NCBI GenBank assembly: GCA_001464165.1
Contig: LNEX01000464.1
Location: forward strand, 1-15,307
Length of the DNA: 15,307 nt
Direction of reading: 5' to 3'
Source of the DNA: a bacterium Ga0077546
GTDB taxonomy: Bacteria; Cyanobacteriota; Vampirovibrionia; Obscuribacterales; Obscuribacteraceae
The position numbers and the translations under genes are program-made. The notes beneath the pieces were generated by a model. The model did not search any database, was not told the DNA's origin, and saw only the letters and a list, made by a program, of their open reading frames with translations. Shown here piece after piece: positions 7,434 to 14,305 of the stretch (positions are counted from its first letter, which is position 1; every line of letters begins with the position of its first letter).

Positions 7434-8015
7434 GGCCTTGAGCAGGGCTGCCGTCAGAGCTGCTGCCGATTGGGCCAAGGTGCCTTCGGTGCCCGGGCAG
7501 GGAGCGAAGATCGGATTGATCACGATTTCGTCGAGTTCACCGAAGCAGGCGCGCACGAGAATGACACCGGCGACAGCACGGGAGGCCACCTGGGGCTGGC
7601 TCATGTCGGGCAGTGCCAACTGCAGGTTGTACTTGCCCGCGTAGATGCGACGGATTTCAGCCAGTTTCTCAGCCACGAAAGCTTGAGGCACAGGCTTGTT
7701 CCGACAGTCTTCTTCGACCTTCACGATGGCGCCCAAGACCACAGTCCAGAACCAGTAGCGGTTGGGTAGGCGCAGCAACAGCTCGGCGGCGTCCGGCTCG
7801 AAAAACACGTGAAGCAACTCCTTCCGCAGGATGAGAGGGCGCAAGGAGGTTTCGACAGCGAGCTTGTAGAAATCGGGACCAAGCATGCCGTCGTTCATAG
7901 GACTGTAATGACCGACCTCGTGCATGCACTCGGCGATGGTGCGGCGAGCGAGCTGGCACAAGCCGTGCAGCATGGAGCCTTGCTTAGCGGGAACTTGAGT
8001 TTCAGTTTGGCTCAT
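7431..8015 (-). CDS. Unknown protein with an HEVGH motif, first gene of the G+C-rich block
   Basis: 194 residues from the ATG at 8015, the first Met after which the sequence becomes protein-like. The frame stays open to 8261, but the added part reads as AT-richer leader sequence. The ribosome site is weak (GAAAGA). Residues 32-36 read H-E-V-G-H in a helical context ('IAECMHEVGHYS'), which fits the zinc-metallopeptidase pattern HExxH. I see no convincing third ligand, and the length is short, so a catalytic role is not established. The rest alternates helices with a Trp/Tyr-rich 'NRYWFWTVVLGAIVKVEED' and ends in an Ala-rich helix. No signal peptide. It heads the block that includes both S1-like genes. 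Confidence 0.6.
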   Translation of the reverse strand: MSQTETQVPAKQGSMLHGLCQLARRTIAECMHEVGHYSPMNDGMLGPDFYKLAVETSLRPLILRKELLHVFFEPDAAELLLRLPNRYWFWTVVLGAIVKVEEDCRNKPVPQAFVAEKLAEIRRIYAGKYNLQLALPDMSQPQVASRAVAGVILVRACFGELDEIVINPIFAPCPGTEGTLAQSAAALTAALLKA

Positions 8016-8674
8016 AGGTTCTTTCGAAGAGTTTAGATTTGTCTGTCGACCGAAGGGCGGACAAACGATTGGCTCGCTACCAGACACGAAGATGTGCCTC
8101 GGAGCTGCCAGGAGTGGGAGGGGGTGTTGAGAAAGGTTTATTGCATCTGATTGATTGATGTGAGTTGAAAGATAAATATATGCTACCGAGAACCTTGCCT
8201 GATATCCAAGACAAAAACTCAGACACGAACACTGAGGAGCCACAATCGATGTGCTTCTCATGTGATCTCTATGTGGTTTCTACGTGGTTAGGGAGAGATC
8301 CAAATTCGCTCGGCTCGCGATACCATCTGCAGCAAAGCTCGCACACTTTCGCTAATTAATACAATTTCAATTGACACATAAGAAAATAGCTCAGTTTCTT
8401 GCCGAGAGAATTCAATCATCACAAAAAGTGGCTCTATAGTGGCATCTAGCATAAATGCTAAACAACTACAAAACATCAGTACAGAATCTCACAAAATAGT
8501 AATGGCAATTTGCAACGAATAATTGCATTGCAACGCCAGCAATGCATTCGGCAAATCAAAGACAGAAAAAGGTGCAATTGAACTATTTAAACGAAGAAAA
8601 GAAGACACAAGAGCACCAATGAATAACTCCAGTATAACTAGCGATTTTGGCTATTTCTTGGCACAAACCTACTT
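8016..8674. other. Long non-coding stretch between the first kinase gene and the G+C-rich block
   Basis: 659 bases without a supported gene. The part nearest 8016 is presumably the leader of the block. It contains TTTGTC (8038-8043) facing GACAAA (8060-8065) and a direct repeat of ATTG ('tgattgattgatg', near 8147-8160). The rest is AT-rich and holds TAGCA-TAAA-TGCTA (8447-8460) and the 8-bp hairpin at 8524-8546. I found no convincing -35/-10 pair for the block. Short open frames in this stretch have no ribosome sites and no protein-like composition. Confidence 0.4.
8524..8546. repeat. Perfect 8-bp inverted repeat, 7-base loop
   Basis: TGCATTGC, loop AACGCCA, GCAATGCA. It lies about 130 bases downstream of the stop of the minus-strand kinase gene. 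Read on the minus strand it is followed by ATTATTCG, not a T-run, so it is a weak terminator candidate at best. The neighbouring TTGCAACG-like words repeat part of the arm. Confidence 0.4.
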
Positions 8675-10744
8675 TCAATTTTTTACTTCGTTGATCTGTA
8701 AATCAGGACGAGCAGCTTTCATTTGCGCTACCAGCCCAGAAGGAAGCACAGCATTTTCTAAATCTATAAAGGCGAGAGTTTTACACTTGAGTAGTCTAGT
8801 CAAAGTAGAAGCCTCAAATCTAGCGTCATTGAGATGCACACCTCTCAAGTGCGGCAAGTGCGAAAGTGTTTCCATGGTTGTCGAAGGCAGATGCGAAGTG
8901 CGTAAATCTAAGTCTTCGAGCTGTGTTAAGGTAGCAATTGAAGCCAACTCCTGCTCGTTCAGGTCTACCCACCTCACCGCCAGACTTTTAATATTTTTGC
9001 TGCGCTCAAGTGCTTTGAGAATTTTTTCTGACTCAGAAACACCAACTAGCTGCAACCAATTGAGCCGGGGCAAAACACCACTCTCAGCTAAGGGCCTGGC
9101 AGAAACATCACAGTGAAGCAGGCCGAGAATCTTCAAGTGCTTAAGCTTACCGAGATCTCTAAGGTATGAATTCTCTAAATTACACTTCTCGAAAGAGAGC
9201 GCAGTCAGATTCTTCCATCCAGCCAAAGTAGCAATAGCTGGGGGATGATCTGATTCTTTGACAAGCAATGAGCATAGCGCTCTATCATCGAATCGCGTAT
9301 AAAACTGCGGGGCATCTCGAAGAACATCAGTAGCATCGAAGCTAACCGGCTTATCGTTATGGCAGATCATATGACCAATGGCAGGCTGCTTCTTGACACC
9401 ATTGACACAAATATTTCCCACAGGATCGCCCGTGGGGAAATCAAACTCCCGATGGGTTTTACCGTTTCGAGTAACGAGCCAAGAAACTAATTTGGTCGAA
9501 TCAACGAAAGGCGAGGTTGGCTCAACAACTGTCTCGAAATCAGGAAAAGTCCTATCACCAGTAATGTGCCGAGTCAGATCGCTATTGGAAGGCATCACTA
9601 CTTGTGACCTTTTCTGCAGCGTCAAGTTCCAAGCCAAAGCACCCATAGCACCCAGGCCAATCACCAAAAGAACAGCAATGGCATAGACTGCATTTCTACT
9701 GGCCGTTGCAACCCGCCCCGTGGTTTGCTCAGCGGTGCCAGTAAGAGCTTTTTCATTGGTAGAACTCTCTTTGCTCGAACTATCAGGCCGTAGCCTGGCC
9801 GATGCAGACCGAGAATAAATCGAATAGTTCACTCGCTGCGATTCGACTGGACACTCCCCACGTGACAGAGAATCTAACAAATCAAAAATATCACCGACAT
9901 TTTCAAACCGATCAGAGGCATTCTTCTCCATGCATTTAGCAATTATCCGCTCGATTACATCAAACTCTCTATCTGGGCAATCTTCACGTAACATTTCAGG
10001 CATAGCATCAGTTTGATGCATCATCATAGTGGCTAGCGCCGTTTGTCCTTTAAATGGCGGACTGCCTGTAAAAGCCTCAAACATAGTGCAACCAAGTGAA
10101 TAAATATCAGATGCCATAGTCACCGGCAAACCCAGGGTCTGCTCTGGACTCATATACAAAGGGCTGCCAAATATTTCACCAGGAAGAGTGAGATTCTGAG
10201 CACTTTGACCCTCGACACCAAGCAGGCGAGCAATACCAAAGTCAACCACTTTTGTTAGCTTCACTGACGCATTTGAATTCACTAAAATCAAGTTAGATGG
10301 CTTGATGTCTCGGTGGACAATGCCTTTGCTATGAGCCAATTTTAAGGCCGAGCACACATCTAAAAACGACTGAATAAATTGAGGCACAACCAACGGCGAA
10401 TGATCATCCAAGGCTTCGGCCATCGACTGGCCTTCCAGCAGCTCCATCACATAATAGGGGCAACCGCGCCTGTCGACGCCCATATTGAATATCTGCACTA
10501 CATTCTTGTGCTCTAGTTTGGCTAGAGTCTTAGCTTCAAGCTCGAATCGGCGCCAGTTGGCACTGGTTGTTTGCAGCGGAGTTAATAGTTTGAGAGCGTA
10601 GACTTTGTCAAGCTGCAAATGCCTAGCCCTATAAACGATTCCCATTCCACCCTTGGCAAGAACAGAGGTGAGAACATAACTCTCATCCACAATGTCACCA
10701 GGCTTATAGACACTACTGTCAGGTCGATTCTCGGGAGCAGCCAT
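8675..10744 (-). CDS. Receptor-type Ser/Thr protein kinase with LRR-like ectodomain
   Basis: 689 residues and intact. Hanks-type kinase at about 23-295: Gly loop 'KGGMGIVYRA', ATP lysine K52, catalytic loop H144-R-D146-IKPSN, metal-binding D168-F-G, and 'GSPLYMSPE' at 193-201. All essential residues are present. A linker rich in Ser, Thr and Lys (300-350) precedes a single membrane helix at about 352-373. The rest is predicted to be extracytoplasmic: a ~120-residue region with 'FPTGDPVG' (436-443) and 'HPPAIATL', then about six irregular leucine-rich repeats (510-665; for example 'LKHLKILGLLHCDVS', 'LTQLEDLDLRTSHLP'). It probably senses an external ligand or protein through the LRRs and phosphorylates cytoplasmic targets on Ser/Thr. 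It is divergent from the secreted-protein gene and has a good promoter 30 bases upstream. The kinase at 13124 onward is a paralogue. Confidence 0.92.
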   Translation of the reverse strand: MAAPENRPDSSVYKPGDIVDESYVLTSVLAKGGMGIVYRARHLQLDKVYALKLLTPLQTTSANWRRFELEAKTLAKLEHKNVVQIFNMGVDRRGCPYYVMELLEGQSMAEALDDHSPLVVPQFIQSFLDVCSALKLAHSKGIVHRDIKPSNLILVNSNASVKLTKVVDFGIARLLGVEGQSAQNLTLPGEIFGSPLYMSPEQTLGLPVTMASDIYSLGCTMFEAFTGSPPFKGQTALATMMMHQTDAMPEMLREDCPDREFDVIERIIAKCMEKNASDRFENVGDIFDLLDSLSRGECPVESQRVNYSIYSRSASARLRPDSSSKESSTNEKALTGTAEQTTGRVATASRNAVYAIAVLLVIGLGAMGALAWNLTLQKRSQVVMPSNSDLTRHITGDRTFPDFETVVEPTSPFVDSTKLVSWLVTRNGKTHREFDFPTGDPVGNICVNGVKKQPAIGHMICHNDKPVSFDATDVLRDAPQFYTRFDDRALCSLLVKESDHPPAIATLAGWKNLTALSFEKCNLENSYLRDLGKLKHLKILGLLHCDVSARPLAESGVLPRLNWLQLVGVSESEKILKALERSKNIKSLAVRWVDLNEQELASIATLTQLEDLDLRTSHLPSTTMETLSHLPHLRGVHLNDARFEASTLTRLLKCKTLAFIDLENAVLPSGLVAQMKAARPDLQINEVKN

Positions 10745-10748
10745 TAAT

Positions 10749-10776
10749 TTGACCGATTACCTCTAACAACTATGAC
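10749..10776 (+). promoter_or_regulatory. Possible sigma-70 promoter for the secreted-protein gene
   Basis: TTGACC, 16 bases, TATGAC, ending 107 bases before the ATG at 10884. The -35 is good and the -10 is mediocre. It overlaps the -10 of the opposing kinase promoter by two bases. Confidence 0.35.
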
Positions 10777-10803
10777 TATATCCACTAGCGCAACGCATTT
10801 CAA
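10775..10803 (-). promoter_or_regulatory. Sigma-70 promoter of the receptor kinase gene
   Basis: On the minus strand: TTGAAA, 17 bases, TATAGT, each one base from consensus at the key positions and with ideal spacing. The -10 ends 30 bases before the kinase ATG at 10744, a plausible leader length. Confidence 0.55.
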
Positions 10804-10883
10804 ACCAATCCAAACCAGTTCCAGCGGTGCCCCGAAGAAAATTTGGCTAAAACCTATACACAATGCCATGCTAAGCTTTACTG

Positions 10884-11684
10884 ATGCAGTTAATAATCAA
10901 GCCGATTTCCAAGAAAGCAGCCAGCCTTTGCCTGGGCCTAGTATTAGGATTAACATACAATTTCGCGGCCTCTATTCAAGCAGGTCTATGTGCCTCTCCG
11001 GCTTCGCATCGGGGCCTAAAATTAGCGCAAAGCACAGAATCTAGCGGCATCTATGACGTCTGGGTTTCTGCTGATGCAATTCGCGTGTACTCCCGATCAA
11101 ACGAATACTACATCGCCGCTCAAGCCCCCAGTTGGCAGATACAAGTATGGCGCCCTGACCGTAAACAATTCGCCCAAATGCCATTTGAGCAGTTCATTAA
11201 ATCTGACCTGCTAGCCTCTAACAGGCTCAGCTACTTAGCCGAGCTAACCGCACCAAACCGAACTGAAAGAGTTATTCAAAAGAATGGCGATAAATTGCTA
11301 ATTTACTATTTTCCACCAATAGAAACTGTAAATGGTAGTGGTCTCTTTATCGCCGATCGCAAAGACGGAAACGGCATTGAAGGTGGGCAAAAACTTAGGC
11401 CCAGACTGATTTCAATGGACAATAATTATGCCCCTCAAACTAGTCAGATAGTAGGAAAAATATACAACATTCCTAAACTCAAAGGCTTTCCAATTTCATC
11501 GTATGCGCTTCTACCTAATAATAAAACTGATGCCTTTTTGAACTGCATAATTTCTAGTCGCGATTTTGAGTTCAAGACAGACGCTCTTCACGCTCCAGCA
11601 AATTACAAGAAAATTGCTCTCGATAAGAAAATGTTTTTCACTACGCATCAAACAAACATCCTTGATGAGATGACAGCATACTGA
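10884..11684 (+). CDS. Secreted protein of unknown function, divergent from the kinase gene
   Basis: 266 residues. The N-terminus has three lysines, then 'AASLCLGLVLGLTYNFAAS' and a probable signal-peptidase site after 'SIQA' (residue 33). The mature protein opens with 'GIYDVWVSADAIRVYSRSNE' and 'SWQIQVWRPDRKQF', a beta-rich pattern with regularly spaced aromatics, and later has 'ERVIQKNGDKLLIYYFPP'. It reads like a periplasmic or surface beta-sheet protein; I cannot name the family. No ribosome site is obvious before the ATG at 10884. The head-to-head position with the LRR kinase suggests shared control and possibly a role in the same sensing pathway, but that is inference. Confidence 0.65.
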   Translation: MQLIIKPISKKAASLCLGLVLGLTYNFAASIQAGLCASPASHRGLKLAQSTESSGIYDVWVSADAIRVYSRSNEYYIAAQAPSWQIQVWRPDRKQFAQMPFEQFIKSDLLASNRLSYLAELTAPNRTERVIQKNGDKLLIYYFPPIETVNGSGLFIADRKDGNGIEGGQKLRPRLISMDNNYAPQTSQIVGKIYNIPKLKGFPISSYALLPNNKTDAFLNCIISSRDFEFKTDALHAPANYKKIALDKKMFFTTHQTNILDEMTAY

Positions 11685-11740
11685 TTTAAGTAGCAATACA
11701 AAGCTAAGCTAGCAGAATCTATCCTTTTCTGGCAGCACTT

Positions 11741-11824
11741 TCACGGATTGCAGTAGTTACACTCGCGCGGATCCACAGAGACTTGTCCGTCTCGCCTCAG
11801 CAAACGCTCTTGATGAGAACATTT
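11741..11824 (-). pseudogene. Detached C-terminus of the DUF6671 gene beyond a premature TAG
   Basis: Reading on in the same frame after the TAG at 11825-11827 gives 28 codons to a TGA: 'KCSHQERLLRRDGQVSVDP' followed by 'RECNYCNP'. The cysteine pattern and the final 'DP.eC.YCNP' match what I recall as the conserved C-terminus of DUF6671 proteins. The homology therefore crosses the stop. About 20 residues that normally carry another Cys pair (LPCxxCGxPT-like) also seem to be missing between 'LPG' and 'KCSHQE', so a deletion probably accompanied the new stop. Confidence 0.6.
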
Positions 11825-12586
11825 CTAGCCGGGCAAGAAATCAGTCACTCCCCAGCCAGGACAGGCACAACTAGGACAAAGTTGCATAAGGCGGCGAGCC
11901 AGCTTGACAGCTAATCTTCTGATCACACGTTGCCTCGTAGGATTCATGTGAGCACGCATATCAGTTTCTACAAATGCCTTTCCATCAGTAGATCGGAGTT
12001 TACACAACTCTATTGCCCTCTCAAGTTCACCTAGAGAACAGACTCCTTTGATGACTAGGCCGTCCGCTGCAGGAAGTCCACCATCGGCCGCGGAGACACC
12101 GACATTGCCCTGTTCACTATTAGGTCGAACAATTAGCCCATGACTAGGAAACTTTGCCCTAATGAGAAAGTCGCACAAGTCACGCGATGATTCGGCAAGT
12201 GCCTGATTGAAGTTCGTCTCAGCCGAAACCAGCTGTTCGGTAACCTCAATCTCTAAATGATCATCAATAAAAGCCATAATTTCTTGAGTGCCTGGTACAA
12301 AAAAAAGATAGGGATGAGGGCCAAAGCTTCCTTCATTAGCCAGCCCAAGTGGCAACCCAGAGACAGCCATTCCCATGCGCGCTTTCTTCAAAACCGTATC
12401 CAAAGGAGAGCAATTTCTCCTAACTTCGCCGGTAAAGGTGCCAAGCAAGTCTGTATCAATAGCAGATGAAGTAACAACCTCAAGACCTATGCCCATGCGC
12501 ATTGGTCTTGCAATTGCCCGAGCCTTATCGTGCTTGGTAGCCAGAAAAGCCTTTTGGTTCAAATAGCGCGCCTCATCCATACTCAC
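11825..12586 (-). CDS. DUF6671 family protein, C-terminally truncated
   Basis: 253 residues to a TAG. Family landmarks in order: 'AFLATKHDKARAIARP', 'DTDLLGTFTGEV', 'KKARMGMAVSGLPLG', 'NEGSFGPHPYLFFVPG', 'VETDMRAHMNPTRQRV' and the first zinc-type pair 'CPSCACPGWG'. The biochemical function of DUF6671 is unknown to me. The product ends at 'FLPG', before the family's C-terminal cysteine cluster, whose remnant lies just downstream (11741-11824); a complete zinc-binding tail is thus lost. I chose the GTG at 12586 because AGAGGG lies seven bases upstream; an ATG at 12580 and a TTG at 12613 are alternatives. A good promoter lies about 140 bases upstream. Probably a decaying gene. Confidence 0.75.
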   Translation of the reverse strand: MSMDEARYLNQKAFLATKHDKARAIARPMRMGIGLEVVTSSAIDTDLLGTFTGEVRRNCSPLDTVLKKARMGMAVSGLPLGLANEGSFGPHPYLFFVPGTQEIMAFIDDHLEIEVTEQLVSAETNFNQALAESSRDLCDFLIRAKFPSHGLIVRPNSEQGNVGVSAADGGLPAADGLVIKGVCSLGELERAIELCKLRSTDGKAFVETDMRAHMNPTRQRVIRRLAVKLARRLMQLCPSCACPGWGVTDFLPG

Positions 12587-13123
12587 AAAAAATCCCTCTT
12601 CAGCGGCCTGCAAAACTGACTTCTTTTCACGAGATCAGCCAAAGTGGCGGTAAAAGGAAACATAGGCTCATTGAATCAGCTAACTAGAAAAATTTGGAGA
12701 TAATATTCTAGCTATCAAAAAAATGCCTATTTTACCAGCGACACAAATCTAGTCAAAATGGCACCCCTCTATGGCTAGTGCAAACCAGCAGTAGGAGCAT
12801 GCCATTTCAACACTTGCAGATACATGCATATTTGCACATCTCTTTTTCTTGGAGTATAGATAGAAAGAGACAACTTTGTCAAATCAAAATTGAAAACGAA
12901 CCAAGTTCAATAGCAAACAATCAATGCAGCGCTTTCTCGACAGGCCAATCGACGGCAACAACTAGAGACCAAAATTACTACATACATCCAGTCATCTGAG
13001 TCTTCAGAAATCATAAGCGACAGTGCCAGCAGCAGATGCTAGGGGCCGCTTGCAAGTGCTAGAATTGGTCTGGTGAGGGCCCCTTCTTGAGCAACGGCAA
13101 GGTCAAGCACGGAGTAGAACTTA
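12587..13123. other. Divergent non-coding region between the DUF6671 gene and the second kinase gene
   Basis: 537 bases. It contains the minus-strand promoter at 12729-12756 and, near the kinase start, GGGGCC (13042-13047) facing GGCCCC (13078-13083) across 30 bases, then GGAG nine bases before the ATG at 13124. An open frame at 12778-12999 has no ribosome site and an unprotein-like composition. I see no tRNA or other RNA gene. Confidence 0.4.
12729..12756 (-). promoter_or_regulatory. Sigma-70 promoter for the DUF6671 gene
   Basis: On the minus strand: TTGACT, 16 bases, TAAAAT. Both boxes are close to consensus. It lies about 140 bases upstream of the chosen start, leaving a long leader. Confidence 0.5.
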
Positions 13124-13333
13124 ATGTCTACAGCCATCTGCAAAAGATGTGGCAAATCCGAAGTAAGCACCAGAGCTGGCTCACTAACCTCATTCTTCTT
13201 CCAACACAATTTCTGCCAGTGCAAGGCCCTGTCACGAGCTGCCACTAGGCAAAAGAATTCGCACAACTCTGTCTGCAAAAATTGCGGAAAATCCCGCCCT
13301 GAGAAGAAACGGGCTGATTCATTCACCTCATAG
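13124..13333 (+). CDS. N-terminal double cysteine-motif region of a receptor kinase, closed by an in-frame TAG
   Basis: 69 codons from an ATG with GGAG nine bases upstream, to a TAG at 13331. It holds one complete zinc-ribbon-like unit, 'ICKRCGKS...RAGSLTSFFF...FCQC' (residues 6-33), and the first half of a second, 'VCKNCGKS...RADSFTS' (from residue 51). The second half, 'LFQDLRCTC', is encoded directly after the TAG in the same frame. Aligning the two units puts the TAG opposite a Phe. This is therefore the start of the kinase protein, not a free-standing gene; alone it would make a truncated peptide with one complete four-Cys unit and a half site. Confidence 0.6.
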   Translation: MSTAICKRCGKSEVSTRAGSLTSFFFQHNFCQCKALSRAATRQKNSHNSVCKNCGKSRPEKKRADSFTS

Positions 13334-13609
13334 CTTTTTCAAGATCTCCGCTGCACTTGCCCTGGTGCAAAAGATCACGAAAAAAAAGACCAAATTTCAA
13401 CAGCCACTGACAGCAAAAGCACTGATGCAACTTTTGCCAGAACTAGAATCGAGACTCGCAGCCCCACCGCCACACGAGCAGCACTGCGGCGGCAATTTAG
13501 CACTAACCGTCTGAACAGCAGCACCGACCTAGACCTAGGCCAGAGCCTCGATGAGTCGATCAGAGAAACAGTCTTTCAACCAGGAGACATAATCGGAAAC
13601 GTTTTTCGT

Positions 13610-14305
13610 GTGGAAAATCAGATTGGTCTAGGGGGAATGGGGGTAGTTTACCGCGCCGAACACACGGCTCTGCATAGGCAATTTGCCCTAAAAGTTCTAG
13701 CACCAAGTTTGGTAAATAAACAAAATTGGTTACGCTTTCAAGCCGAGGCAAAGACTATGGCCTCCCTCAACCACAGGACTTTTGTTAAAGTCTACGATCT
13801 TGGCATTCACGCAAAAACGGTGCCATTTTATTCAATGGACTATCTTGAGGGTCGCACCCTAGAGACAATTGTGATTGAGGATGGCCCCGTTCATTTGGAA
13901 CAAGCTCTGGAGATCTTCTTAGAAGTTTTAGATGGCTTAGCCTATGCACATCGCAATAGCATAATTCACCGCGACCTCAAGCCAGCTAACATCATGCTGT
14001 GCACTATCGGTAGTATAAAAGTGCTAGATTTTGGCATTTCCAAATTTGTCGGTGCTGATGCCAGCAAGAAGCAGAGTCTTACAGCCGCAGGCGACATCTT
14101 CGGCAGCCCTTTCTACATGAGCCCAGAGCAATGCAGCGGAGAAATAGTAGACGCTCGTTCGGACATTTACTCAATTGGCTGCAGCCTCTTTGAAGTATTG
14201 ACCGGCTTCGTTCCTTACGAAGGTAGAAACTCAGTCGAAACAACATTAATGCATCAGGAGCAGGAGCCCCCAAGGCTTTGCGATGTATTGCCAGAGCTTG
14301 AGTAG
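13610..14305 (+). CDS. Ser/Thr kinase domain fragment between the two TAG codons
   Basis: 231 codons from a GTG to the TAG at 14303. They cover the kinase N-lobe and most of the C-lobe: 'GLGGMGVVYRAEH', the ATP lysine in 'FALKVL', 'IIHRDLKPANIML', 'VLDFGISKF', 'GSPFYMSPEQ' and 'SDIYSIGCSLFEVLTG'. The last kinase helices ('SVDLVIRKCLAKEPEDRYQS') lie beyond the stop. The GTG falls inside the kinase fold, right at the Gly loop, and has no ribosome site. Upstream codons of the same frame back to the first TAG are clearly kinase and linker sequence ('FQPGDIIGNVFRV') with no ATG, GTG or TTG. This fragment is unlikely to be made as an independent active kinase. Confidence 0.6.
   Translation: MENQIGLGGMGVVYRAEHTALHRQFALKVLAPSLVNKQNWLRFQAEAKTMASLNHRTFVKVYDLGIHAKTVPFYSMDYLEGRTLETIVIEDGPVHLEQALEIFLEVLDGLAYAHRNSIIHRDLKPANIMLCTIGSIKVLDFGISKFVGADASKKQSLTAAGDIFGSPFYMSPEQCSGEIVDARSDIYSIGCSLFEVLTGFVPYEGRNSVETTLMHQEQEPPRLCDVLPELE

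Noticed and set aside
8016..8261. N-terminal extension of the HEVGH protein to an upstream start
   Set aside because: Composition shifts to AT-rich leader-like sequence and the added residues do not look protein-like.
8447..8460. TAGCA-TAAA-TGCTA inverted repeat as a terminator
   Set aside because: Only five pairs, A/T-rich, no T-tract and far from any stop codon.
8288..8476. 62-codon minus-strand frame in the non-coding stretch
   Set aside because: No ribosome site and no conserved pattern; likely chance.
12778..12999. 73-codon plus-strand frame upstream of the second kinase
   Set aside because: GTG start without a ribosome site, unprotein-like composition, inside a divergent promoter region.
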